A stretch of DNA of 64,000 nt from Brachybacterium paraconglomeratum (GTDB taxonomy: Bacteria; Actinomycetota; Actinomycetes; Actinomycetales; Dermabacteraceae): contig NZ_ML133858.1 in assembly GCF_003994255.1 (NCBI RefSeq), positions 62,001-126,000 on the forward strand. Direction: 5' to 3'. The notes below the pieces were generated by a model that made no database searches, was not told where the DNA came from, and saw only the letters and a list, made by a program, of their open reading frames with translations. Positions 27,039 to 34,715 of this stretch are shown here, piece by piece. The translations under genes and the position numbers were made by a program. The stretch's first letter is position 1. Every line of letters begins with the position of its first letter.

Positions 27039-29059
27039 CGGGCGCTGCGAGCCTCCTCCTCGTCGTCCTGATCGTCCTCGCCGCCGCGTACGTCCCCGGC
27101 TATCTCGCCGTCCGCGCGCTGGCCGGGTCCCGCCTGATCGCCCTCGCGTTCGCGCCGGCGATCGGGACCGCGGTGGCCGGGATCGGCGCGATCATCGCCT
27201 CCCTGGCGGGGGTGGCCTGGACGCTGCTCCCCTTCGCGGTCCTCTCCGCGCTGCTGGTGCTCCTCGCCCACCTCCTCGCCCGGCGCGGGGTGCGTCTCCC
27301 CTCGACGGTGCTCGACGGCCCGCTGCTCGCCCCGCGCCCGCTCGCGGCGCACCTGGGCTGGGCCGGTGCCCTCGTCGCGGGGCTCGCGGTCGCGGTGGTC
27401 CCGATCGCGCGGCAGGCCGGCGGTGCCGGCGCCGTGCTGGAGCGCTACGACACGCTCTACCACCTCACCGCGCTGACCCACATCCGCGAGACCGGCGACG
27501 GCTCGAGCCTCACCCTGAACGCGGTGACCAGCAGCACCCGGGCCCCGTCCTCCTATCCCGCGGCCTTCCACGACCTGGCCGCGCTGGTGCCCGGTGTCGA
27601 CATCCCGATCGTGCTGAACGGCTCCGTGCTCTCCCTCGCGGTGGTGCCGTGGGTGGTGGGCCTCGCTCTGCTGGCGCGGACCCTGTTCCCGCAGGTGCGG
27701 TGGGCGCCGCCCGCCGTCGCGCTGGTCGCCGCGGTGGTCCCCGCGAGCCCGCTGGACCTGTGGATCCATCTCTCCCCCGTCCCGAACCTCACCGGCTTCG
27801 CCACCATGACCGGGGCGCTCGCGGGCGCGGTCGCGCTCTGGCACGCCCTGACCGGCCCGGTGCGCGCCCGGGCGGGCCTCGACGAGAACGCCTCGGTCTC
27901 CGTCCTGCAGCCGGCGTCCTCCCCTGCCGGGCACGATGCGTCGGACGTCCCCGATGACGCGGCCCCGGTGCGGCCTGCGGTCGGGGCGGCGCTCGGGGTG
28001 GTGGGCGTCTCCGGGATCGGCCTCACGCTCATGCAGCCGAACGTCGGGGTGATGGCGCTGATCCTGATCGCGGTGCTGACGATCGTGACGGGGCTTCCCC
28101 TGCGGCACACCCGCCGGCGCCTCCTCGCCGTGCCGGTCCTCGCGCTGCTGCCCGTCGCGGTGCTGACCTACACGCCGCTGGGCGCCCGGGTGACGGGCTT
28201 CTCCGGCGGTCTGCAGGTGCCGTGGTGGTCGGCGCTGGGCGAGGTGGGCCTCGGCCTGCTGACGGTGTGGCCGATGGCGCTGGGGACGGTGATCGCGGTG
28301 CTGTGGTGGCCGGGCCTGGTCTCCACGCTGCGCGGGCCGCTGCGCTGGCTGCCCGTGGCCTGGATCGTGGTCGCCGTGATGTACCTCGACGCCGCGGTCG
28401 ACTCGCCGCTGAACCTCTCGGTGCTCTTCTTCCGCGGCCAGGACCGGATCGCGATCCCGCTCGCGATGCTGTCCGCGCTGCTGGTGGTGCCGGGGTTGCA
28501 GGCCTGGGCGCGCCTTCTGCGGCGCTCCCTGCCGCTGGGCGGGCCGACCGTCCGCGGCCGCGCCGTGGTCGCGGTGCTGGTCGTGCTCGCGACCCTCGCG
28601 GCCCTCGGCTCGGTCCCGCCGCGGCTGGACAACGCCGAGAAGAACCTCGCCGCGGAGTATCCCGGGCGGGGCCGCTTCCTCCAGGCCGACGAGCTCGAGG
28701 CCTTCGCCCGCATCGCCCCGGAGCTGGACCCGGACAGGTCGATCCTGGCCAGCCCGTACTCGGGCGCGGCGCACATGTACTCGCTGCACGGGCTGAACGT
28801 CCATCTGCCCGTCGCGGGCACGGCGCTGACCGACCAGGACCGCGCCGCGATCGCGGCGGTCCCCTACGCCGACCGGTGGACCTGGCGCTGCCGGACCCTC
28901 GCGGACGCGGGGATCGGCTACATCTACCAGGAGCGGCAGCCCTACCAGTACGACCCCGCCTTCAGCGCGATCGAGCAGGGCGGGGAGTCCCTCGGCACCG
29001 TCCTGTTCGAGACGGACCACTCGCGGCTGATCCGGATCGAGTGCGATCCGGCGCTGTGA
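27035..29059 (+). CDS. DUF6541-type polytopic membrane protein
   Basis: The product is 674 residues. About 13-14 membrane helices occupy residues 1-535. An extracytoplasmic C-terminal domain of about 130 residues follows (from LDNAEKNLAAEYPGRGRF to LIRIECDPAL). The large first outer loop contains LERYDTLYHLTALTHIRETGDGSS, with acidic and histidine residues placed as in GT-C enzymes that use polyprenyl-phosphate sugars. Together with the GT2/DUF2304 pair this suggests a transferase that decorates the wall polymer outside the cell. The family has no proven function. It is coupled to DUF2304 by a four-base overlap. Confidence 0.72.
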   Translation: MTGAASLLLVVLIVLAAAYVPGYLAVRALAGSRLIALAFAPAIGTAVAGIGAIIASLAGVAWTLLPFAVLSALLVLLAHLLARRGVRLPSTVLDGPLLAPRPLAAHLGWAGALVAGLAVAVVPIARQAGGAGAVLERYDTLYHLTALTHIRETGDGSSLTLNAVTSSTRAPSSYPAAFHDLAALVPGVDIPIVLNGSVLSLAVVPWVVGLALLARTLFPQVRWAPPAVALVAAVVPASPLDLWIHLSPVPNLTGFATMTGALAGAVALWHALTGPVRARAGLDENASVSVLQPASSPAGHDASDVPDDAAPVRPAVGAALGVVGVSGIGLTLMQPNVGVMALILIAVLTIVTGLPLRHTRRRLLAVPVLALLPVAVLTYTPLGARVTGFSGGLQVPWWSALGEVGLGLLTVWPMALGTVIAVLWWPGLVSTLRGPLRWLPVAWIVVAVMYLDAAVDSPLNLSVLFFRGQDRIAIPLAMLSALLVVPGLQAWARLLRRSLPLGGPTVRGRAVVAVLVVLATLAALGSVPPRLDNAEKNLAAEYPGRGRFLQADELEAFARIAPELDPDRSILASPYSGAAHMYSLHGLNVHLPVAGTALTDQDRAAIAAVPYADRWTWRCRTLADAGIGYIYQERQPYQYDPAFSAIEQGGESLGTVLFETDHSRLIRIECDPAL

Positions 29060-29138
29060 CCCCGCCCGGTCGCTGATCCCGGCGAAGCGCTGCCCTGCGG
29101 GGCGGCCCTGCGCCGCCCCGCTCCCCCGCACGGACGGC

Positions 29139-29175
29139 GAGAGGGCGCCACGGCTCGCAGCCGTGGCACCCTCTC
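29139..29175. terminator. Hairpin terminator between convergent genes
   Basis: Arms of 17 bases (29139-29155 and 29159-29175; gagaggg at the base, ccacggct at the tip) pair with one mismatch around cgc. The hairpin lies between the ends of the DUF6541 and pseC genes. Confidence 0.75.
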
Positions 29176-29199
29176 CGCGTCGTCAGGGCCTCCGTGAGG

Positions 29200-30327
29200 T
29201 CAGCCGGCGACGACCTTCCGGGTCACCTCGATGACACGCTCGACGTCATGGTCGGTCAGGCCAGGGAACATCGGCAGCGAGATCTCGCGGCGGTAGTAGT
29301 CCTCCGCCACGGGGCACATCCCGCGCTGGTAGCCGAGGTCCTCGAAGACCGGGTGCCAGTAGGCGGGGATGTAGTTGACCTGCACCCCGATGCCCTGCTC
29401 GCGCATGGCCTCGAAGATGGCGCGGCGCCGCTCGGCGGGGACGCGCAGCGGGTAGAGGTGCCAGGCGGGCGCCGCCCCCTCGGGCACGCCCGGGATGTCG
29501 ACACCCTCGAGGTCGCCGAGCGCCTCGTCATAGGCCTTCTTCACCTCGGCACGGCGGGCCACGAACGCATCGAGGCGCGCGAGCTGGCTGGTGCCGAGCG
29601 CGCAGAGCACGTCCGGCAGGCGGTAGTTCAGCCCGAAGCTGTGGACCTCCTGGTGCCAGGGGCCCTCGTCGGGATAGCGCTGCACCGCCTTGTCGCGCAC
29701 CAGGCCGTGGTTCTTGAACGCCCGGGCGCGGGCGGCGAGGTCCGCGTCGGCCGTCACGACCGCACCGCCCTCGGCGGTGGTGAGGTTCTTCGTGGGGAAG
29801 AACGAGTAGGTCGTGAGGTCGGCGAGGGAGCCCACCGGCGCGCCGTCCTGGGTAGAGCCGATGGAGTGCGCGGCGTCCTCGAGGAACAGCGCGCCCTGCC
29901 GGGAGGCGATCTCGCGCAGGGCCGTGCCGTCGACCGGCACGCCGGCGTAGTCGACGCCCGCGATGACCTTGGTCCGCTCGGTGACCGCGGCCTCGACGGC
30001 GGCGGGGTCGAGGTTGCCGGTGGCCGGGTCGACGTCCGCGAACACGATCTTCGCACCGTGCAGGGCGGCGCCCGCGGCGGTCGCGACGAAGGTCAGCGGG
30101 GTCGTGACGACCTCGTCGCCGGGCTCGATGCCGGCGGCGGCGTAGGCGACGTGCAGCGCCGCGGTGCCGGAGGTGACCGAGACCGCGTGCTCCACGCCCG
30201 CGCGCTCCGCGATCGCCGCCTCGAACCGGTCGACCTCGGGGCCCGTGGTCAGCCAGTCGCTGCGCAGCGCCGCCTCGACGGCCGCGATGTCGTCGGGCTC
30301 GATGGACTGACGTCCGTACGGCAGCAC
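29200..30327 (-). CDS. pseC: UDP-4-amino-4,6-dideoxy-N-acetyl-beta-L-altrosamine transaminase (PseC)
   Basis: The product is 375 residues. It is a DegT/DnrJ/EryC1 PLP aminotransferase starting LPYGRQSIEPDDIAAVEAAL. It has VTSGTAALHVA, LEDAAHSIGS and the PLP lysine in FFPTKNLTTAEGGA (Lys180), then FGLNYRLPDVLCALG. The opening and the NYIPAYWHPVFEDLGY tail are characteristic of PseC. It transaminates the 4-keto sugar made by PseB. The GTG start lies one base after the pseB stop, so the two form a tight pair. Glutamate is the usual amino donor of the family. Confidence 0.92.
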   Translation of the reverse strand: MLPYGRQSIEPDDIAAVEAALRSDWLTTGPEVDRFEAAIAERAGVEHAVSVTSGTAALHVAYAAAGIEPGDEVVTTPLTFVATAAGAALHGAKIVFADVDPATGNLDPAAVEAAVTERTKVIAGVDYAGVPVDGTALREIASRQGALFLEDAAHSIGSTQDGAPVGSLADLTTYSFFPTKNLTTAEGGAVVTADADLAARARAFKNHGLVRDKAVQRYPDEGPWHQEVHSFGLNYRLPDVLCALGTSQLARLDAFVARRAEVKKAYDEALGDLEGVDIPGVPEGAAPAWHLYPLRVPAERRRAIFEAMREQGIGVQVNYIPAYWHPVFEDLGYQRGMCPVAEDYYRREISLPMFPGLTDHDVERVIEVTRKVVAG

Positions 30328-30328
30328 C

Positions 30329-31318
30329 TCAGATCCCTCCCTCGATGATGTCCGCGATCTCCTGCTGGGTGTACCACTGGTCGTTGGAGTCCGAGCGGAA
30401 GAAGAACCCGGGCTCGACCGGCACGGCGCCCTCGGGGGCCTTGTAGCCCCAGGTCGCGAGGTCGGGCTGGATGATGAAGTACTTGCCGTCCTCGATGATG
30501 ACCGCGCGGCGGCCCTCCTCGGGGCTGATCATCTCCTCGTGGAGCTTCTCGCCGGGACGCAGGCCCACGTCGACCATCTCGGCGCCGGGCACGACGGCCT
30601 GGGCGAGGTCGGTGACCTTCATGGAGGGGATGCGCGGCACGAGCAGCTCGCCGCCCTGCATGAGCTCGAAGGTGTCGATGACCATCTGCACGGCCTGCGG
30701 CAGGGTGATGAAGAAGCGGGTGCAGGTCATGTCCGTGATCGGCAGCGGCTTGCCCTCCTCGCCGAGGCGGCGGAAGAAGGGGATGACCGAGCCGCGCGAG
30801 CCCATCACGTTGCCGTAGCGCACCACGGCGAAGCGGGTGTCGTAGCTGGCGGCGTAGTGGTTGCCCGTGATGAAGAGCTTGTCGGCGGTGAGCTTGGTGG
30901 CGCCGTAGAGGTTGATCGGGCTGGAGGCCTTGTCGGTGGACAGGGCCACGACCTTCTTCACGCCGGCGTCGATGGACGCCTCGATGACGTTCTGGCTGCC
31001 GAGGATGTTGGTCTTGACGAACTCGAAGGGGTTGTACTCCGCGGTGTCGACCTGCTTGAGCGCGGCGGCGTGGACGACGTAGTCCACGTCCTTCAGCGCA
31101 CGGGCGAGGCGGCGCTCGTCGCGGATGTCACCGATGAACCAGCGCAGGCGGGGGTCGTTGCCGAACTGGTTGCGGACCTCGTACTGCTTCAACTCGTCCC
31201 GCGAGAAGACGACGACCCGTCGCGGGTTGTGGTTGTCGAGCACTTCACGCAGGAAGGCCTTGCCGAAGGAGCCGGTCCCACCGGTGATGAGGATGGAGGC
31301 ACCGTTGAGGAGCGACAT
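30329..31318 (-). CDS. pseB: UDP-N-acetylglucosamine 4,6-dehydratase (inverting), PseB
   Basis: The product is 329 residues. This extended SDR has LITGGTGSFGKAF (about 9-21) for NADP, then STDKASSPINLYGATKLTADKLF with Tyr138 and Lys142, and VVRYGNVMGSRGSVIPFF. LRPGEKLHEEMISPEEGRR is typical of PseB/FlaA1. It performs the first pseudaminic acid step, 4,6-dehydration with C5 epimerisation of UDP-GlcNAc. The ATG at 31318 has an AAAGAGA site. The leader is about 50 bases from the palindromic promoter shared with the divergent cytidylyltransferase gene. Confidence 0.94.
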   Translation of the reverse strand: MSLLNGASILITGGTGSFGKAFLREVLDNHNPRRVVVFSRDELKQYEVRNQFGNDPRLRWFIGDIRDERRLARALKDVDYVVHAAALKQVDTAEYNPFEFVKTNILGSQNVIEASIDAGVKKVVALSTDKASSPINLYGATKLTADKLFITGNHYAASYDTRFAVVRYGNVMGSRGSVIPFFRRLGEEGKPLPITDMTCTRFFITLPQAVQMVIDTFELMQGGELLVPRIPSMKVTDLAQAVVPGAEMVDVGLRPGEKLHEEMISPEEGRRAVIIEDGKYFIIQPDLATWGYKAPEGAVPVEPGFFFRSDSNDQWYTQQEIADIIEGGI

Positions 31319-31372
31319 GCAGATCTCTTTCGTCGACGGGGTTGGGGCGGCACCCGGGCGACCCGGGACGCG

Positions 31373-31389
31373 CGTGCCATTATGGCACG
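31373..31389. promoter_or_regulatory. Palindromic divergent promoter of pseB and pseF
   Basis: Perfect 8-bp arms (CGTGCCAT and ATGGCACG) flank a single T. The centre gives CATTAT on the plus strand (31378-31383), six bases before the leaderless pseF GTG. It also gives CATAAT on the minus strand (31384-31379), which would start pseB mRNA near 31371. It can be read as one symmetric -10 region serving both directions, or as an operator. Confidence 0.55.
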
Positions 31390-32127
31390 GTGACCGATAC
31401 ACGAACCGTCGCAGTGATCCAAGCTCGTACAGGCTCCTCCCGCCTCCCCGGGAAGGTGCTCCGGCCGCTCGGCGGCCGACCGGTCCTGGGGTGGATGGTG
31501 CGGGCCGCCCGCGCCGCCTCGGGCGTCGAGGACGTGGTGGTGGCGACGTCCACCGCACCCGGGGACGACGCCGTCGCCGAGCTCGGCGAGGAGCTGGGCG
31601 TGCAGGTGGTCCGCGGCAGCGAGGACGACGTCCTCTCCCGCTTCGTGCTCGCCCTGGAGGAGACCGGGGCCGATGCGGTGGTGCGCCTGACCGCGGACTG
31701 CCCGCTGGCGGACCCCTCGCTGATCTCCGCCGTGGTGGGGATGTGGAAGGCCGATCCCTCGCTGGACTACACGGCGACCACGCTGGTGCGCACGCTGCCC
31801 CGCGGCCTGGACGTCGAGCTCGCCTCGCGGGACGCGCTGCTGACGGCCGATGCGGAGGCCGAGAGCTTCCACCGCACGCACGTCACCTCCTATCTCTACG
31901 ACTCCAAGCGCTACTTCCGCACCATGGGCCTGGTCGTCCAGCCGGCCGCGAACGACCTGCGGGTGACCCTGGACACCGTCGAGGACGGCGAGATGCTCGA
32001 CGCCGTCGTCGCCGAGCTCGGGGATCGCGCCCCGGCGTGGCACGAGGTGGTGGACCTGCTGCGCTCGCGCCCCGACATCACGCGGATCAACGCGGGCGTG
32101 CGCCAGAAGAAGCTGGCCGACGGATGA
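31390..32127 (+). CDS. pseF: SpsF-type cytidylyltransferase, probable CMP-pseudaminic acid synthase
   Basis: The product is 245 residues. VAVIQARTGSSRLPGKVLRPL is the nucleotide-binding loop of the COG1861/SpsF nucleotidyltransferases. VVRLTADCPLADPSLI supplies the metal-binding DCP, and RVTLDTVEDGEML is a late family motif. Classical PseF belongs to the related CMP-NeuAc synthetase family, but this is the only nucleotidyltransferase in the locus and is coupled to pseG-pseH, so activation of Pse with CTP is the most economical role. The GTG at 31390 is supported by the -10 six bases upstream. The stop overlaps the next ATG by four bases. Confidence 0.8.
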   Translation: MTDTRTVAVIQARTGSSRLPGKVLRPLGGRPVLGWMVRAARAASGVEDVVVATSTAPGDDAVAELGEELGVQVVRGSEDDVLSRFVLALEETGADAVVRLTADCPLADPSLISAVVGMWKADPSLDYTATTLVRTLPRGLDVELASRDALLTADAEAESFHRTHVTSYLYDSKRYFRTMGLVVQPAANDLRVTLDTVEDGEMLDAVVAELGDRAPAWHEVVDLLRSRPDITRINAGVRQKKLADG

Positions 32128-33623
32128 CCCACGTCGCGATCCGGTGCGACGCGACCCCGTCGGGAGGCATCGGCCACCTGGTGCGGGCGCTCTCCGTCGC
32201 CGACGCCGCCCGCGCCGCCGGGCACACCGTGGTGGTCGCCGGCTCGATCGAGGCGCCTCTCGCCCGGCACCTGTTGGCCGAGTCCGGTCTCGAGGTGACC
32301 GCGGCGCCCGAGGACCTCGGGATCCTCGCCGCCGAGCAGGGCGCGAGCGTCGTCCACGTCGACGACTACACGATCGGGGCCGACGCCCGGGACCAGGTGC
32401 GCGCCGGCGGCGCGCTGCTGTCCTCGATGGAGGACGGCGCCTTCGGCCGCCGCCCCGCCGACGTCGTCGTCGACTCCACGATCCGCGCCGAGCGGATCGG
32501 CCGCCCCGAGGACGGCAGCGGCGAGGTGCTCCTCGGCATCGCCTACGCCCCGATGCGCGCCGAGGTGCGCGCCGCGCGGGAGAAGCGTGTCGACGAGGAC
32601 CACGACGTCAGCCGCGGCGCCCGGGTGCTGATCGTCATGGGCGGCACCGACGCGACCGGCGCCGCCGGGACCCTCGCCGCCGTCTGCGCCGCCGCCGAGG
32701 GCGTCGCGCACGTGAGCGTCATCGCGCCCGAGCACGGCTGGGACGCGGTCCGGGCCGAGGCCGGGGAGGACGTCGAGCTGCTCGCCCCCTCCCCCGCCTT
32801 CCTCGAGCGGGCGAGCGCGGCGGACCTCGTCGTCAGCGCCGCGGGCACCACCGCCTGGGAGCTGGCCTGCATCGGCGTGCCGAGCCTGCTGGTCGCGGTG
32901 GTGGAGAACCAGCGCGCCGGCTACGAGGCAGCCCTCGCCGAGCGCATCGCCCGCGGGCTCGGCACCCTCGAGCAGGTGCGCGCCGACCGCTCCGCGGCGA
33001 CCGCGGAGGTGGAGCGGGCGATCTCGGACCTGCGCGCGATGCGCAGCTGGACCCCGGTGGGCCGGGAGAAGGTCGACGGCCACGGCGCGGAGCGGATCGT
33101 CGCCGCCTGGGACGCGGCGCTCGCGCGACGGATCGGGACGGCGGAGGCGCCGGTCGCGGCGCGGCCCGCGACCCCGTCGGACTCGCCCCTGCTGCTGCGC
33201 TGGCGCAACGACCCGGAGACCCGGAAGGTCTCCCGCGACTCCGATCCGGTGCCGTGGGAGTCCCACTCCGGCTGGTACGCGCGGACGCTGGAGAACCCGT
33301 CCCGCGAGCTGTACGTCGTCGAGCGGGGCGGCGCGCCCGTCGGCACCGTGCGCTTCGACGCGCTGGAGGGCGCGTCGGCGGGCGAGGAGTGGGAGGTGTC
33401 CATCACCCTCGCCCCCGAGGCGCGCGGTCACGGGCTCTCCCGGCCGGTGCTCGCCGCCGGCGAGGCGGCCTTCGGGGCGCGTCACCCCGGCGCCGTCGTC
33501 GTCGCCGCGATCCTTCCCGACAACCTGCCGTCCCAGCGGCTGTTCGCCGGGGCCGGCTACGTGCTCGATCCGGATCGCGACGACGGCGAGTTCGACGTGC
33601 TGGTCAGACGAGATCCCAGCTGA
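32124..33623 (+). CDS. PseG-PseH fusion: UDP-sugar hydrolase plus N-acetyltransferase
   Basis: The product is 499 residues. Residues 1 to about 335 are PseG: IRCDATPSGGIGHLVRALSVADAA with the catalytic-type GIGH motif, HVDDYTIG, LIVMGGTDATGA and VVSAAGTTAWELACIGVP. From about 345 a GNAT domain follows (SPLLLRWRNDPETRKVSRD, GTVRFD, EWEVSITLAPEARGHGLSRPVL, LPDNLPSQRLFAGAGY), matching PseH. PseH acetylates the 4-amino group and PseG then removes UDP, so two consecutive steps are fused. ATG overlaps the preceding stop. The last 20 bases overlap antisense with the end of pseI. Confidence 0.9.
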   Translation: MTHVAIRCDATPSGGIGHLVRALSVADAARAAGHTVVVAGSIEAPLARHLLAESGLEVTAAPEDLGILAAEQGASVVHVDDYTIGADARDQVRAGGALLSSMEDGAFGRRPADVVVDSTIRAERIGRPEDGSGEVLLGIAYAPMRAEVRAAREKRVDEDHDVSRGARVLIVMGGTDATGAAGTLAAVCAAAEGVAHVSVIAPEHGWDAVRAEAGEDVELLAPSPAFLERASAADLVVSAAGTTAWELACIGVPSLLVAVVENQRAGYEAALAERIARGLGTLEQVRADRSAATAEVERAISDLRAMRSWTPVGREKVDGHGAERIVAAWDAALARRIGTAEAPVAARPATPSDSPLLLRWRNDPETRKVSRDSDPVPWESHSGWYARTLENPSRELYVVERGGAPVGTVRFDALEGASAGEEWEVSITLAPEARGHGLSRPVLAAGEAAFGARHPGAVVVAAILPDNLPSQRLFAGAGYVLDPDRDDGEFDVLVRRDPS

Positions 33624-34677
33624 GCGGCGTCCCGCGCTCGACGTCCTTCGCGAAGGTGCGGCCGAGGACCACGTCGAGAAAGCGCGGCTCGAGGCCGCCC
33701 GCGGGGCGGATCGAGCGGACGTTCTCCGCGGTGATCTCCTCGCCGGCGCGCACGTCCTTCACCACGAACAGCGAGCGGCGCAGGCGCTGGGACTCGGCCT
33801 CGGACTTCGTCGGGCCGACGTGCACCTCGCCGAGCGCGAGCCAGGCGGCGTAGGACTCGTCGACCAGGGCCTTCAGCTCCTCAGGCTCGAGGGAGAAGTC
33901 GGAGTCGACGCCGCCGTCGGCGCGGCGCAGCGTGACGTGCTTCTCGAGGATCGCGGCGCCGAAGGCGACGGCCGCGACGCTCACGCCGATGCCCTTGGTG
34001 TGGTCGGAGAGGCCGCCGACGACCTTCCAGGTGTCGGCGAGCACCGGGATGGTGCGCAGGTTCGACGCCTCGGCGGTCGCCGGGTAGGAGGAAGTGCAGC
34101 CGAGCACGGCGATCTGGTCGTTGCCCTCGGCGCGGAGGGTCTTGACGGCGAGGTCCACGTCGCCGGCGTCGGCGGCGCCGGTGGAGAGGATCACCGGCTT
34201 GCCGGTGCGGGCCACCTTGCGCAGCAGCGGGATGTCGCCGATCTCGAGCGACGCGATCTTGTAGACCTCGGCGCCGAGGTCCTCCAGCAGGTCGACGGCC
34301 GTGTCGTCGAAGGGGCTGGAGAACGGGATCATGCCGTGCTCGCGGGCGCGGGCGAAGATCGCCTCGTGCCACTCCCACGGGGTGTGCGCCTCCTGGTAGA
34401 GGCTGTAGAGGTTCCGTCCGCCCCACAGGCCGTGGCTGTCGGTGATGCGGAAGGCGGGGCCGTCGGCGTCGATGGTGATCGTGTCCGCCGTGTAGGTCTG
34501 GAGCTTGATCGCCGGGGCGCCGGTCTCCGCGATCGCGTCGACGATCGCGAGGGCGCGGCCGAGGTCGCCGTTGTGGTTGCCGGACATCTCCGCCGCGACG
34601 AAGGGGGCATGGGCCTCGCCGACCTGGAGGTCGCCGATCTGCAGTGACTTGGGGGTACCGTTCTGGCTGAAGGACAT
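33604..34677 (-). CDS. pseI: Pseudaminic acid synthase (PseI)
   Basis: The product is 357 residues. A NeuB-type barrel (about 20-285) has FVAAEMSGNHNGDLGRALAI, APAIKLQTYTADTITID, and LWGGRNLYSLYQEAHTPWEWH, the last being diagnostic of PseI rather than NeuB or LegI. It then has KIASLEIGDIPLL and LSDHTKG. A C-terminal SAF/antifreeze-like domain (about 293-357) follows. It condenses 6-deoxy-AltdiNAc with phosphoenolpyruvate to give pseudaminic acid. TACGAT six bases before the ATG implies a leaderless message of its own. It is convergent with and overlaps pseGH. Confidence 0.95.
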   Translation of the reverse strand: MSFSQNGTPKSLQIGDLQVGEAHAPFVAAEMSGNHNGDLGRALAIVDAIAETGAPAIKLQTYTADTITIDADGPAFRITDSHGLWGGRNLYSLYQEAHTPWEWHEAIFARAREHGMIPFSSPFDDTAVDLLEDLGAEVYKIASLEIGDIPLLRKVARTGKPVILSTGAADAGDVDLAVKTLRAEGNDQIAVLGCTSSYPATAEASNLRTIPVLADTWKVVGGLSDHTKGIGVSVAAVAFGAAILEKHVTLRRADGGVDSDFSLEPEELKALVDESYAAWLALGEVHVGPTKSEAESQRLRRSLFVVKDVRAGEEITAENVRSIRPAGGLEPRFLDVVLGRTFAKDVERGTPLSWDLV

Positions 34678-34683
34678 GCGCCG

Positions 34684-34689
34684 ATCGTA
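34684..34689 (-). promoter_or_regulatory. -10 element of pseI (leaderless)
   Basis: TACGAT on the minus strand ends six bases before the pseI ATG. It allows pseI to be transcribed separately from the upstream glycosyltransferase genes. Confidence 0.5.
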
Positions 34690-34715
34690 CCGGAGCAGGT
34701 GGCGGCGCCCGCCCG

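Noticed and set aside
31342-31389. Longer ATG start for the pseF gene
   Set aside because: It would include residues encoded by the palindromic promoter, and the conserved family start VAVIQART begins just after the GTG at 31390.
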